Origin: JACDAN01 sp963802375
Lineage (GTDB): Bacteria; Actinomycetota; Thermoleophilia; Gaiellales; Gaiellaceae
DNA length: 64,000 bases
Assembly: GCA_963802375.1 (NCBI GenBank)
Contig: CAWDIJ010000005.1
Location: 62,001-126,000 of the forward strand
Reading direction: 5' to 3'
The translations under genes were made by a program, and so were the position numbers. Position 1 is the stretch's first letter; every line of letters begins with the position of its first letter. Positions 22,673 through 32,255 of this stretch are shown piece after piece. Below the pieces are notes generated by a model. The model searched no databases. It had not been told where the DNA came from and saw only the letters and a list, made by a program, of their open reading frames with translations.

Positions 22673-23623
22673 TCAGTAGATCGAGCGCAGGAGCTCAGCG
22701 ATCTCGGCCGGTGACGCGGGCCGCGGGTTCGCCTTCGCTCCGGCACGCTGGGCCGTCGCTTCGGCGATGTCGTCGAGGTCCTCCTCGGGAATGCCGTAGT
22801 CGCGCAGCCGGTGGAAGCCGCCGAGCCGCGCCAGCTCCTCGACCCGGTCCGCGGGATCCGCGGCGCCGAGCGACTTGCCGAAGTCGTCGACGGCCCTCGG
22901 CACGACGGCCTCGTTGAACCGCAGCGCAGGCGGGAGGGACAGCGCGTTCATCGCGCCGTGCGGGAGGCCGTAGCGGCCGCCGAGCGCCTGCGCCATCGCG
23001 TGGCCGAGACCGAGGCCTGCGAGGCCGAGCGCCTCTCCGGCGCGCGCCGCGCCCTTCAACAGCGTTTGGCGCGGACCGAGCGCGCCGGGATTCTCGAGGA
23101 CCGCAGGAAGCGAGCCGTTGATGAGCTCGGCGCCCTCGTGCGCCGCGCGGTCCGACTCGGGGCTCCGAGCCGGGTGATAAAGCGCCTCGGCAGCGTGGGC
23201 GAGCGCATTCAGCGCGCTCCCTGCCGTCTCCTCACGCGGCAGGTCCAGGGTCAGCTTCGGCTCGTAGACGATCCCCGCCAGGGTCGCCCCGCCGCCGCCG
23301 CCGACCATCCGCTTGTCCGGGTCCCGGACGCCGAAGAACGGCGTCCACTCGGAGCCGGAGTACGTGGTCGGCACCGAGACCAGCGGCAGCCCACTAGCCG
23401 CCGACGCCGCCTTGGCCGTGTCGATCGCGCTGCCGCCGCCGACCGCGAGCACGCCGTCGACGCCGTTGGGCACCTCGATCCGGTGCGACGGAATCTCGTC
23501 CCAGCGGGCCGCGGCGGGAAGGTCGAGCGAGCTCCACCGCGGGCTGGCAACGAGGAACGGCCGGTCGATCCCGAGCTCCCGCAGGACGCCCGGCAGCTCC
23601 TCCAGCCCCCAGCGGACGATCAG
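22673..23623 (-). CDS. Iron-containing alcohol dehydrogenase family protein
   Basis: Group III alcohol dehydrogenase/maleylacetate reductase-like protein, about 316 residues. The NAD(P) region has VLAVGGGSAIDTAKAAS and PTTYSGSEWTPFFGVRD. The metal-binding region has LNALAHAAEALYHP and the C-terminal block GLGHAMAQALGGRYGLPHGAMNA, with the usual histidines. No ATG, GTG or TTG start is in frame near the expected N terminus PLIVRWGLEELPG. A CTG at 23623-23621 overlapping the LysR stop (CTGA) is the likely start. The substrate is unknown. Confidence 0.82.
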   Translation of the reverse strand: MIVRWGLEELPGVLRELGIDRPFLVASPRWSSLDLPAAARWDEIPSHRIEVPNGVDGVLAVGGGSAIDTAKAASAASGLPLVSVPTTYSGSEWTPFFGVRDPDKRMVGGGGGATLAGIVYEPKLTLDLPREETAGSALNALAHAAEALYHPARSPESDRAAHEGAELINGSLPAVLENPGALGPRQTLLKGAARAGEALGLAGLGLGHAMAQALGGRYGLPHGAMNALSLPPALRFNEAVVPRAVDDFGKSLGAADPADRVEELARLGGFHRLRDYGIPEEDLDDIAEATAQRAGAKANPRPASPAEIAELLRSIY

Positions 23624-24510
23624 GGGACCCGCTCCCGCGCGAAGGCGACGAACGCCTCCCCGACCCGGCTGGGCGTCCGGCCGGTCGAGCGAACGAGCGA
23701 GATCTCCCGGGACGGCGCCAGCCCCTCGACGGTCGCGGCCGCAAGGGTCCCCGCCGCCAGCTCGGGCTCGATCGAGGAGCGCGAGATGAACGTGACGCCG
23801 TGGCCTGCGGCGACCGCCGCTTTCACCGACTCCTGGAGCCCGAGCTCGAGCTTGACGTCGAGGTCCCGGAGCCGGAGGCCGGCCGCCCGCAGCTCGTCCT
23901 CGACCATCTGCCGGACTCCGGCGCCCTCCTGCATGAGGATCACCGCCTCCTCGCGGAGCGCGTCGAGCTTCACCGTCGCACCGGCGAGCTCGTGCCCGGG
24001 CGGCACCGCCAGGACAATCTGGTCCTGGAAGAACGGCTCGAAGGTCACGGCCCGGTGGCGCGGCGCGGCGCCGACGACGCCGAGCTCGAGCCGCCGCTCG
24101 GCGACCAGGTCGATGACGTGCAGCGTGTCGTTGACGGAGAGCGAGATCGCGACGCCGGGATTCTCCGCCTGGAACTGACACAGGAGCAGCGGGAGGACGG
24201 TGGCCCCAGGGCCGGTGGAACAGCCGATCTCGAGCCGCCCGCGCAGCTCGTCGCCCTCTCCGGTCACCTCGTCTAAGAGCTGCTGCTCGAGCGCCAGCAT
24301 CCGCTGCGCACTGCGGTAGAGCCGCTGGCCGGCCTCGGTGGGCTCGACGCGCCGCCCGGACCGGTCGAGGAGCTTCTCGCCGAGCCGCTTCTCGAGCGAG
24401 CGGATCTGGAGGCTGACGGCCGGTTGGGTGACGCCGAGCTGCTCCGCGGCCAGCGAGAAGCTCTTCCGGTCGACGACGGCGCAAAACGCGGCGAGCTGGC
24501 GGGTGTCCAT
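23620..24510 (-). CDS. LysR-family transcriptional regulator
   Basis: LTTR of 296 residues. The N-terminal helix-turn-helix (residues 1-60) is DTRQLAAFCAVVDRKSFSLA, then QLGVTQPAVSLQIRSLEKRL. The C-terminal effector domain starts near residue 90 (RGRLEIGCSTGPG) and resembles CysB/CbbR-type domains. It is the first gene of a two-gene unit with the alcohol dehydrogenase and is divergent from the PhoX-like gene across a 105-base gap. The effector is unknown. The dyads before the sulfur operons do not have the T-N11-A form expected for this family. Confidence 0.88.
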   Translation of the reverse strand: MDTRQLAAFCAVVDRKSFSLAAEQLGVTQPAVSLQIRSLEKRLGEKLLDRSGRRVEPTEAGQRLYRSAQRMLALEQQLLDEVTGEGDELRGRLEIGCSTGPGATVLPLLLCQFQAENPGVAISLSVNDTLHVIDLVAERRLELGVVGAAPRHRAVTFEPFFQDQIVLAVPPGHELAGATVKLDALREEAVILMQEGAGVRQMVEDELRAAGLRLRDLDVKLELGLQESVKAAVAAGHGVTFISRSSIEPELAAGTLAAATVEGLAPSREISLVRSTGRTPSRVGEAFVAFARERVP

Positions 24511-24615
24511 AAGCCAGCATGATACGTAGGCCGTAACTCATAAGGGTTGAGGTTTGAGAGGATCGCCCATGAGGAACAAATGCGGCCGTTCTACTTGGGC
24601 GAAAGGGGAGAAACT

Positions 24616-26391
24616 GTGGATAGCTCGAGATCCGTGAACAGGCGTCGCCGCGTCGGTTTGGCCATAGCCGGAGTGCTCGCCGTGGCCATCGCGACCATCG
24701 CCGTGCCGGCGGCGGCTCACAAGGGCAAGGGGAAGCCGCATCACGCCGGCTTCAAGACGCCCCAGGCGGCCATGCTCGATCCCGCCGTGCCCGGTGCGGC
24801 CGTGACGCCGCTGATCACCGTCGGCGAAACGCTGCCCGGGTCGTCGTACATGTTCGAATCGATTCCGGACGGAATCGCGCTTCGCAAGGGGAAGGGTTGG
24901 AAGGTCGAGGCCTACGTGAACCACGAGACCTCGACGGTGCCGTTCCCGTTCACGCCGGGCACGCCGACGACCCAGGGCACCGGCTTCAACGACTTCACGA
25001 ACTCACTGCTCAGCAAGTTGACACTCAGCCGGCACTCCGCTGGAATCCTCTCCGGCTCGTACGCGATCAGGAGCGAGCAGAACTACCACCGCTTCTGCTC
25101 AAACTTCCTCGCGAACCACAAGCACGGGTTCGAGCGGCCGCTGCTGCTGACGAACGAGGAGGCGACCGACCTGGTCAACCGCACGGGTACCTCGTGGCCC
25201 GCCGGCCCGAATCCCGAGCAGGCGGGAGTCGTCGCTGCACACGACGTCCGGACCGGGCAAACGCGCTCGATCTACGGCATGGGCCGGCACAATCACGAGA
25301 ACAGCGTCGCACTCGAGACGTACGGCCATCCGGTCGTCCTCTCCGGGGACGACACGTTCACGGCTCCGTCGTCGCAGCTGTACATGTATCTCGCCGAGAA
25401 CGCCAACGCGGTCTGGAACGACCAGGGATCGCTGTGGGCGTTCCAGTCGGACGATCCGGGGACGAACGACTACGGAGACTTGAGCGGATCCGAGTCGGTG
25501 TCGGGCAGGTTCATCCCGGTGCCGCGCCTGATCGCGACCGGCAAGAAGGCCGATGGATCAGACATCAAGGCGGCCGACCTCGGCTATCCCGCGCCGCCTT
25601 CAGGCGTGGTCGATGGCCCGCAGTGGGTCCTCGAACACTGGAGCAACGTGAACAACGTCTTCCAGTTCATTCGCATCGAGGACATGGCGTACGACCGGAA
25701 GCAGAAGAACGTCGTGTACTTCGCTGACACGGGCGAGCCCCGGGCGCTTCCGGATCCGGCCACCGGTCGGCTCCGCCGCGGCCCGTCCGGCACCATCGGC
25801 CCGTGGCCGAACGGACGCATGTTCAAGATGGTCCTCGACCGTGAGGACCCGAAGGTCGTCAAGGGCCTGTCGATCCTGATCGACGGTGACGCCCGCGGCG
25901 CTGCGGGCGCCGGGGCGGTCGACCTGATCCACCAGCCGGACAACGTCGAGACCACGAAGGATCTCCTGCTGTTCCAGGAGGACCCGGGCAGCCACAACCA
26001 GTACCCGCTCGGGACCGGCACGACGGCTCGGATCTGGGCCTACGACCTGAAGAGGGGCGGCGCGCCGTTCGTCGTCGCTCGGGTCAACCAGTCCGCGGAC
26101 GAGGGCCCGACGGACAAGGATGCCGTCACCACCAAGGCTCCAGCCGGGGCGTGGGAGTCGAGCGGCATCGTGGACGCGTCGAAGTTCTTCGGGAAGGGAG
26201 CCTTCCTGGTCGACATCCAGGCCGGCTCGCTCATCGTCCAGGAAGAGGTGCGCGTCGAGGGCAACAACCGCCTCACGTACCAGCGTGAGGGCGGCCAGCT
26301 CCTGCTCTTCCGCATTCCGGGCGCCGGAGACCATGGCCATCACCACGGCCATGAGAAGGGCAAGGGTCACGGAAAGAAGCGCGGCCGCTAG
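24616..26391 (+). CDS. Secreted PhoX-like (DUF839) protein
   Basis: Predicted exported protein of 591 residues. The GTG at 24616 follows an SD-like AAAGGGGAG. The signal region is VNRRRRVGLAIAGVLAVAIA with cleavage near AAAH (residues about 36-39). The body is a DUF839/PhoX-type propeller with YVNHETST, SLLSKLTLS, GRHNHENSVALE and ENVVYFADTG-like segments (KNVVYFADTGEP). PhoX enzymes are Ca/Fe phosphatases, but activity here is not proven. The tail GDHGHHHGHEKGKGHGKKR could bind metal. A strong terminator hairpin follows. Confidence 0.8.
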   Translation: MDSSRSVNRRRRVGLAIAGVLAVAIATIAVPAAAHKGKGKPHHAGFKTPQAAMLDPAVPGAAVTPLITVGETLPGSSYMFESIPDGIALRKGKGWKVEAYVNHETSTVPFPFTPGTPTTQGTGFNDFTNSLLSKLTLSRHSAGILSGSYAIRSEQNYHRFCSNFLANHKHGFERPLLLTNEEATDLVNRTGTSWPAGPNPEQAGVVAAHDVRTGQTRSIYGMGRHNHENSVALETYGHPVVLSGDDTFTAPSSQLYMYLAENANAVWNDQGSLWAFQSDDPGTNDYGDLSGSESVSGRFIPVPRLIATGKKADGSDIKAADLGYPAPPSGVVDGPQWVLEHWSNVNNVFQFIRIEDMAYDRKQKNVVYFADTGEPRALPDPATGRLRRGPSGTIGPWPNGRMFKMVLDREDPKVVKGLSILIDGDARGAAGAGAVDLIHQPDNVETTKDLLLFQEDPGSHNQYPLGTGTTARIWAYDLKRGGAPFVVARVNQSADEGPTDKDAVTTKAPAGAWESSGIVDASKFFGKGAFLVDIQAGSLIVQEEVRVEGNNRLTYQREGGQLLLFRIPGAGDHGHHHGHEKGKGHGKKRGR

Positions 26392-26413
26392 AGCCGGTCA
26401 CCAGAGCACGATT

Positions 26414-26449
26414 CCGAGGGCCGGCATCCGCCGGCCCTCGGTCTTCCTG
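26414..26449 (+). terminator. Rho-independent-type terminator after the PhoX-like gene
   Basis: CCGAGGGCCGGC and GCCGGCCCTCGG form a perfect 12-bp stem around ATCC, followed by a pyrimidine-rich TCTTCCTG. It lies 23 bases after the stop codon and before the sugar-transferase gene on the same strand, so it separates the two transcription units. Confidence 0.85.
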
Positions 26450-26470
26450 CGAGCGGACTACCATCGGCCG

Positions 26471-27157
26471 GTGCGAACGCAGTCCCAGAGCTCGCTCTCC
26501 GAGAGCTTCATCCGGCGTGCGCGCGAGAGCCCGCGGCGCGATCGCGTGGACGCCGTGCTCCGCGGGCTCGACATCGGCCTCTCGCTCGTCTTCGCCGCCC
26601 TCGCGTTGATCCCGGTGGCCCTGATCTCGGTGGCGATCCTCCTGTCGAGCGGCAGGCCGGTCCTCTACCGCGGGACTCGGGTTGGGCGCGGCGGCGAGTT
26701 CTACACGATGCTCAAGTTCCGAACGCTGCGGCCGGGCGCCGAGTCCAGGCTCGGCGCGCACCTCGGCGAGGAGCTCGTCTTCCGGACGAAAGACGAGCGG
26801 ACGAAGGTCGGGCGCTGGCTCCGGGCGACGCAGCTCGACGAGCTGCCGCAGCTCCTCAACGTCCTTCGGGGCGAGATGAGCCTCGTCGGGCCGCGGCCGA
26901 TCCGGCCGATCTTCTTCGAGCAGCTCGCCTCCGACCTCCCGTCCTACTGGCAGCGCCTCGTGGTCCGGCCCGGGCTCACTGGGTTCGCGCAGGTTCGGCG
27001 CGGCTACGAGACATCGATGGCGGAGAAGCTCGCCCACGACATGGAGTGGATCGCCGACCGCTCGGTTGGCCTCTACCTCCGCACGCTCGGCGCGACCGGG
27101 TGGCGCGTGCTCCGCCAGGCGCTGCGCGGGGCGGTCCAACCGACGCGCGTAGAGTAG
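26471..27157 (+). CDS. Bacterial sugar transferase (undecaprenyl-phosphate sugar-1-phosphate transferase)
   Basis: Initiating sugar-phosphate transferase (PF02397 type, as in WcaJ/PglC), 228 residues from the GTG at 26471. One membrane segment (IGLSLVFAALALIPVALISV, about residues 36-56) precedes the catalytic part: RGTRVGRGGEFYTMLKFRTL, LRATQLDELPQLLNVLRGE (the Asp-Glu pair) and MSLVGPRPIRP, then RPGLTGFAQVRRG. It would start lipid-linked glycan synthesis. It is followed after six bases by asnB. Confidence 0.92.
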   Translation: MRTQSQSSLSESFIRRARESPRRDRVDAVLRGLDIGLSLVFAALALIPVALISVAILLSSGRPVLYRGTRVGRGGEFYTMLKFRTLRPGAESRLGAHLGEELVFRTKDERTKVGRWLRATQLDELPQLLNVLRGEMSLVGPRPIRPIFFEQLASDLPSYWQRLVVRPGLTGFAQVRRGYETSMAEKLAHDMEWIADRSVGLYLRTLGATGWRVLRQALRGAVQPTRVE

Positions 27158-27163
27158 GTCGCC

Positions 27164-29044
27164 GTGTGCGGGATAGCCGGCATGGCGTCGCGGACCGGCG
27201 CCGTCGACCCCGAGCGCCTGCGCGCGATGAGCGCGACGCTCGTCCACCGCGGCCCCGATTCCGACGGCGAGCTGCTCGACGGGCCGGTCGGGCTGGCCGC
27301 GCGCCGACTCTCGATCATCGACCTCGAGGGCGGCGACCAGCCGATCGCGAATGAAGACGGCACCGTCCATGTCGTCCAGAACGGCGAGATCTACAACTTC
27401 CGGGAGTTGCGGGCCGAACTGGAGCCGGCGGGCCACCGGTTCTCGACCCGCTCCGACACGGAGGTGCTCGTGCACCTCTACGAGGAGCACGGCGACGGCT
27501 TCGCCGAGCGGCTGCGGGGGATGTTCGCGCTGGCGATCTGGGACGCACGGCGCCAAAGGCTCGTGCTCGCTCGGGACCGGTTCGGGATCAAGCCGCTCTA
27601 CTACCGCGAGGACGGCGGCGAGCTCGCGTTCGCGTCCGAGCTCCGAGCTCTGCCCCGCGGCGAGGTCGATCCGGACGCGCTCGAGGCGTTTCTCGCCTTC
27701 AACTCCATCCCTGCGCCGTACTCGATCTTCCGCGGGACGAGGAAGCTGCCTGCCGGCCATGTGCTCGTGTGGGAGAACGGCGAGACGCGCGTCGAGCGGT
27801 ACGCGAGGCCGGCACCGGCCGAGGTGCGCGACGAGGACCCCGCCGAGCTCGCCGAGGAGCTGCGCGCACGGCTGCGGGACTCCGTCAGGGCGCACCTGAT
27901 CGCGGACGTCCCGGTCGGGGTGCTGCTCTCGGGCGGGGTGGACTCGTCACTCCTCGCGGCCCTGGCGGCGCAGGAGAGCGGCGAGGCCGTGCACACGTTC
28001 TCGATCGGCTTCGAGGAGCGCTCGTTCGACGAGCTCGACGACGCCCGCTCGGTGGCGTCCATGTACGGGACGCGCCACGAGGAGCTCACGCTGCGTCCCG
28101 ACGCCGCGCTGCTCCTTCCTCGCCTTGCCGAGACTTTCGACGAGCCGTTCGCCGACTCGTCGGCGCTTCCGACCTACCTCGTCTCGGAGCTGGCGGCGCA
28201 GCACGTGAAGGTCGCGCTCTCAGGCGAGGGCGGCGACGAGCTCTTCGGCGGCTACTACACGTACGCGGCCGACCTCCTCGCGCTTCGCGTCGGGCGGTTC
28301 GCACCTGCGGCCAAACCCCTGGTGGAGCGGCTGCCGAGCTCGAGCCGCAGGGCGAGCTTCGACTACAAGGCGAAGAGATTCGTGCGCGGCGCCGCGCTGC
28401 CGCCCCTGGAGCGCCACCACGCCTGGAAGGAGATCTTCTCGCCGGACCTCCGAGCAGAGCTGACGGGCCGCCCGTCCGCCTTCGACCCCGTCGACCTCTT
28501 GCGTGACCGCTTCGCCGAGACCGAGGGCGCGGAGCTGCTCACGCGCCTTCAGGACGTCGACCTCGGCACGTACCTGGTCGACGACCTGCTGTTGAAGACC
28601 GACCGGGCGTCGATGGCGCACTCACTCGAGGCTCGCGTGCCCTACCTCGACCCCGTCGTCGCCGGCCTCGCACTGGCGCTTCCCACACGGCTCAAGGTCC
28701 GCGGGCTCCGAAAGAAGGTGCTGCTCCGGAAGGCGGCAGCGCCGCTCCTGCCACGGCGGATCGTCTACGGACGCAAGCGCGGGTTCTCGATTCCGGCCGC
28801 GGCGTGGCTCCGCGGCGAGCTCGAGCCGTTCGCGCGGGACGTCCTCGCGCCGGACACCTTGCGCCGCCAGGGCTACCTCCGGCCCGAGCCCGTCGCGCGG
28901 CTCCTCGACAGGCACGTGGCCGGCGAGGAGGATCTCTCGCGCCAGCTTTGGGGGCTGCTCGCCTTCACGCTCTGGCACGAGCATCACGTCGAGCGCACGC
29001 CCGGACCGCTGCGCGAGCCGCGACTCGCCGAAGCCGTCGCTTGA
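27164..29044 (+). CDS. asnB: Glutamine-hydrolysing asparagine synthetase-like protein
   Basis: Two-domain amidotransferase of 626 residues. The N-terminal nucleophile Cys2 is in CGIAGM, and the glutaminase domain (about 1-210) has RGPDSDG and NGEIYNFRELR. The synthetase domain begins near 240 with the PP-loop VLLSGGVDSSLLAAL and includes SGEGGDELFGGY. Such genes in polysaccharide clusters often amidate a glycan precursor instead of making free asparagine. It starts at GTG 27164 and ends overlapping a TTG start. Confidence 0.92.
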   Translation: MCGIAGMASRTGAVDPERLRAMSATLVHRGPDSDGELLDGPVGLAARRLSIIDLEGGDQPIANEDGTVHVVQNGEIYNFRELRAELEPAGHRFSTRSDTEVLVHLYEEHGDGFAERLRGMFALAIWDARRQRLVLARDRFGIKPLYYREDGGELAFASELRALPRGEVDPDALEAFLAFNSIPAPYSIFRGTRKLPAGHVLVWENGETRVERYARPAPAEVRDEDPAELAEELRARLRDSVRAHLIADVPVGVLLSGGVDSSLLAALAAQESGEAVHTFSIGFEERSFDELDDARSVASMYGTRHEELTLRPDAALLLPRLAETFDEPFADSSALPTYLVSELAAQHVKVALSGEGGDELFGGYYTYAADLLALRVGRFAPAAKPLVERLPSSSRRASFDYKAKRFVRGAALPPLERHHAWKEIFSPDLRAELTGRPSAFDPVDLLRDRFAETEGAELLTRLQDVDLGTYLVDDLLLKTDRASMAHSLEARVPYLDPVVAGLALALPTRLKVRGLRKKVLLRKAAAPLLPRRIVYGRKRGFSIPAAAWLRGELEPFARDVLAPDTLRRQGYLRPEPVARLLDRHVAGEEDLSRQLWGLLAFTLWHEHHVERTPGPLREPRLAEAVA

Positions 29045-29406
29045 GCGACCTGCCGCCGTTCGAGCTCGGGTACGCCCGAACCGAGCTGCGCCGCAGGCTC
29101 GTCGAAGCGGTGCTCGCCGGGCGCAAGACGGCGACCGCGGGACTGGCCGAGTCGAACGAGCCGGAGGACAAGCCGGGCGAGCGCTACGCCCTGCTCGGCT
29201 ACGACGACGAGCGGGTCGGCGTCGTGGAGATCACCGAGGCGCGGGTGATCCCCGCCTCCGAGGTCGACGAGCGGTTCGCCCGCGACGAGGGCGAGGGCTT
29301 CGACACCGTGGAGGCCTGGCGAGTCGCCCACGAGCGCTTCTTCGAACAGCCAATCGAGCCCGACACCCCCATCGAGGCCGTCCGCTTCCGCCTGGTGGAG
29401 GACTGA
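29041..29406 (+). CDS. ASCH-domain protein
   Basis: Small protein of 121 residues, with the start at a TTG overlapping the asnB stop (TTGA). The ASCH fold is suggested by RLVEAVLAGRKTATAGLAES near residue 20, GERYALLGYDDERVGVVEIT, and VEAWRVAHERFFEQ. ASCH domains are PUA-like and bind or act on RNA or modified nucleosides; one characterised member is an amidohydrolase. Its place between asnB and DUF354 suggests only co-transcription. Its stop overlaps the ATG of the next gene. Confidence 0.8.
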   Translation: MSDLPPFELGYARTELRRRLVEAVLAGRKTATAGLAESNEPEDKPGERYALLGYDDERVGVVEITEARVIPASEVDERFARDEGEGFDTVEAWRVAHERFFEQPIEPDTPIEAVRFRLVED

Positions 29407-30410
29407 TGCGGGTCTGGTTGGACATGACCGCACCGGCCCACGTGCTCGTGTTCCGGCCGCTGATCCGGATCCTGCGAGAGCGAGGCGACGAGGTCGAGAT
29501 CACCGCGCGCGACTACGCGCAGACGCTCCAGCTCCTCGAGCTCCACGGGATCGAGGCCGAGGTGTTCGGCAGCCACGGCGGGAGATCGCGGCTCGGCAAG
29601 GCGCGGGCGCTCACTTCCAGGCTCGGCCGCCTGCGCAAGTGGGCGAAGGGCCGTGACTTCGACGCCGCCCTTGCCCACGGCTCCCACGAGCTGACGATCA
29701 CGGCGCGGCGGCTAGGCATCCCGAGCTCGACCACGTTCGACTACGAGTTCGCCTGGCTCCAGCACCAGCTCGGGCTCAGGGCGGCGACCTACGTCGTCGT
29801 GCCGGACGCGATCCCACCCGAGCGGCTCCGGCGGTACGGGGTCAAGCCGCCGAAGCTGCGCCAATACTCCGGCTTGAAAGAGGAGTACTACCTCGCCGAC
29901 TTCGAACCCGACCGCTCGGTGCTCGACGAGCTCCACCTGGACGGCGAGCGCACCCTCGTCGTCGTCCGCACGCCGCCGGACGTCTCGCTCTACCACCGGA
30001 CTTCGAACCGACTTTTCCCGCAGGTGCTCGATCACCTTGGCCACCAGCAAGGTGTGCAGGTCGTCGTCGTCCCGCGGACCGCCGAACAGGGCGCGTACGT
30101 TCGGAGCCTCCAGCTGCCGGCGGTGGTCGTCCCCGAGCGCGCGGTGGACGCCCAGAGCCTGATCGGCCTCTCAGACCTCGTCGTCTCGGCGGGTGGGACG
30201 ATGAACCGCGAGGCGGCGGCGCTCGGCGTCCCGGTTTACACGACGTTTGGCGGCCGGCTTGGCGGCGTGGACGAGGAGCTGATCCGGCAGAAGCGCCTCG
30301 TGCCGATCACCGACCCGCGCGCGCTCGCGGTCTCGAAGCGTGAGTCAGGCGCGGCGACTCGGGTCCGCCGCGACCCCGCCGAGATGCTCGACTTGCTGCT
30401 TCCGGTCTAG
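29406..30410 (+). CDS. DUF354 family protein (GT-B-like fold)
   Basis: Protein of 334 residues of the DUF354 family, related in fold to UDP-GlcNAc 2-epimerase and GT-B glycosyltransferases. It begins MRVWLDMTAPAHVLVFRPLI. GTMNREAAALGVPVYTTFGG near residue 265 is the characteristic sugar-nucleotide-site region. Function is unproven, but the cluster points to surface polysaccharide. Its last 66 bases are shared, convergently, with the capD-like gene. Confidence 0.82.
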   Translation: MRVWLDMTAPAHVLVFRPLIRILRERGDEVEITARDYAQTLQLLELHGIEAEVFGSHGGRSRLGKARALTSRLGRLRKWAKGRDFDAALAHGSHELTITARRLGIPSSTTFDYEFAWLQHQLGLRAATYVVVPDAIPPERLRRYGVKPPKLRQYSGLKEEYYLADFEPDRSVLDELHLDGERTLVVVRTPPDVSLYHRTSNRLFPQVLDHLGHQQGVQVVVVPRTAEQGAYVRSLQLPAVVVPERAVDAQSLIGLSDLVVSAGGTMNREAAALGVPVYTTFGGRLGGVDEELIRQKRLVPITDPRALAVSKRESGAATRVRRDPAEMLDLLLPV

Positions 30411-32255
30411 CGCCCGGCGTTTCGGGACCCGCACCATCGTCGAGAGCCGGGAGACGGCTTCCAGCGTCTCGCCCTCCTCGACGAGGCGCTCCAGCGCCTC
30501 GAGCTCCCCGTCGAGCCACTCGGCGACGATCGGGGCCCGGCGGGCGCGCGAGATCTTCGCGTGCGCCGTCGGGGCGATCTCCTCGTCCGGCCCCCAGAGC
30601 TCCTCGTGCAGCTTCTCCCCCGCCCGGACGCCGATGAACTCGATCGGGATGTCGCGCTCGGGCTCCCGCCCGGAGAGGCGGATCATGTCGCGCGCCAGGT
30701 CGAGGATCCCGACCGGATCTCCCATGTCGAGGACGAAGATCTCGCCCCGGCCCCCGATCGAGCCGGCCTGGACGACGAGCGACGAGGCTTCCGGGATCGT
30801 CATGAAGTAGCGCGTCATCTCGGGGTGCGTGATCGTGACCGGGCCACCGGTGGCGATCTGGCGCCGGAAGATCGTGATCACGCTGCCCGCCGAGCCGAGC
30901 ACGTTGCCGAAGCGAACGGCCATGAACCGGGTCTCGACGTCCTCCCGGCAGCCGTACGCCTCGGTGATCCACTCGGCGAGCGCCTTGCACTGGCCGTAGA
31001 CGGCCTTCGGGTTGAGCGCCTTGTCGGTCGAGACGAGGACGAAGCGCTTGGCGCCGAACTTCACCGCCGTGTCCGCGACGACCTTCGTCCCGAGCACGTT
31101 GTTGCGGATGGACTCCAGCGGGTTCGCCTCCATCAGCGGGACGTGCTTGTAGGCCGCGGCGTGGAAGACGACCCCCGGCCGGTAGCGCTCGAAAACCTGC
31201 GCCAGCTTCCGCCGGTTCGAGACGTCGGCGAGCACCGGGATGCTGGCCGTGAACTGGCGCTCGTCCACCAGCTCGCGCTCGATCTCGAAGAGCGGCGTCT
31301 CGCCCTGGTCGAGGAGGATCAGCCGAGACGGTCTCGCGCGCGCGATCTGGCGGCAGAGCTCCGACCCGATTGAGCCGCCGGCGCCGGTGACGAGCACCGT
31401 CTCCCCCTCGAGGTACGACGAGATCGCCTCCAGGTCGACCTCGACCGGCTCGCGGCCGAGGACGTCCTCCACCTGCACGGGCCGGATCTGCGCAGCGAGG
31501 TTGTCCTCGTCGGCGATCAGCTCGTAGAGACCCGGCAGCGTCTTCACGGGGACGCTCTCGCGGCGCGCGACCTCGACGACGCGCTGGCGCTGCTCGCCCG
31601 ACGCGGAGGGGATCGCGATCAGGAGCTCGTCCGGGCGGTTGTCGCGGAGGACGTGCGGGAGCTCGTCCGTGGTCCCGAGGACTCGGACGCCGTGGACGCG
31701 GAGGTTCTTCTTGCGGGGATCGTCGTCCACGATCCCGATTGGCGTGTAGCCGAGCTGGCGCGAGCGCTGCATCTCCTTGATCACGAGCTGGCCGGCGTCG
31801 CCGGCGCCGACGACGATCACCTCCTTGCCGCGGGCGACGAGCCGCGAGGCGGACGGCCGCTCGAAGACGCTCCGCGCCAGCAGCCGCGACCCGGCGACCA
31901 GGCCGAGGAGAAGCACGCCGTCCATCAGCGCCACGCCTCGCGGCAGGCGCCGCTCGAACGGATCGATGAAGTAGATCGCGTAGGCGGCGATCACCGAGGC
32001 GACCACGACGCCGAGCGCGGCCCGCCACATGTCCTTCGTGGACACGTAGCGCCACCAGCGGTTGTAGAAGCCGAAGGCGACGAAGACCGCGAGCTTGATC
32101 GCAACGACGATCGCGACGGTCGTCCAGAGGCCGTCGCGGAAGTTCGCCGGGACGTCGAAGTCGAAACGGAGCTGGAACGCAAGCCACCAGGCGAGCGCGA
32201 TCAGCCCTGCGTCGGCCGCGATCTGCCACAGCCGGTGGCGGTTGACCGGCAGCAT
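30345..32255 (-). CDS. CapD/FlaA1-like nucleotide-sugar 4,6-dehydratase, membrane-anchored
   Basis: Polysaccharide biosynthesis protein of 636 residues. Four membrane helices (about 10-125) are followed by a CoA-binding-like Rossmann domain (EVIVVGAGDAGQLVIKEMQ, about 145-260). The catalytic short-chain dehydrogenase domain begins at VLVTGAGGSIGSELCRQIAR (about 285). YKHVPLMEANP and STDKALNPKAVYGQCKALAE are conserved, although the usual catalytic Tyr-x-x-x-Lys reads YGQCK, which fits. It acts on UDP-GlcNAc-type substrates. Its ATG overlaps the stop of the aminotransferase gene, an obvious next-step partner. Confidence 0.9.
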   Translation of the reverse strand: MLPVNRHRLWQIAADAGLIALAWWLAFQLRFDFDVPANFRDGLWTTVAIVVAIKLAVFVAFGFYNRWWRYVSTKDMWRAALGVVVASVIAAYAIYFIDPFERRLPRGVALMDGVLLLGLVAGSRLLARSVFERPSASRLVARGKEVIVVGAGDAGQLVIKEMQRSRQLGYTPIGIVDDDPRKKNLRVHGVRVLGTTDELPHVLRDNRPDELLIAIPSASGEQRQRVVEVARRESVPVKTLPGLYELIADEDNLAAQIRPVQVEDVLGREPVEVDLEAISSYLEGETVLVTGAGGSIGSELCRQIARARPSRLILLDQGETPLFEIERELVDERQFTASIPVLADVSNRRKLAQVFERYRPGVVFHAAAYKHVPLMEANPLESIRNNVLGTKVVADTAVKFGAKRFVLVSTDKALNPKAVYGQCKALAEWITEAYGCREDVETRFMAVRFGNVLGSAGSVITIFRRQIATGGPVTITHPEMTRYFMTIPEASSLVVQAGSIGGRGEIFVLDMGDPVGILDLARDMIRLSGREPERDIPIEFIGVRAGEKLHEELWGPDEEIAPTAHAKISRARRAPIVAEWLDGELEALERLVEEGETLEAVSRLSTMVRVPKRRALDRKQQVEHLGGVAADPSRRA

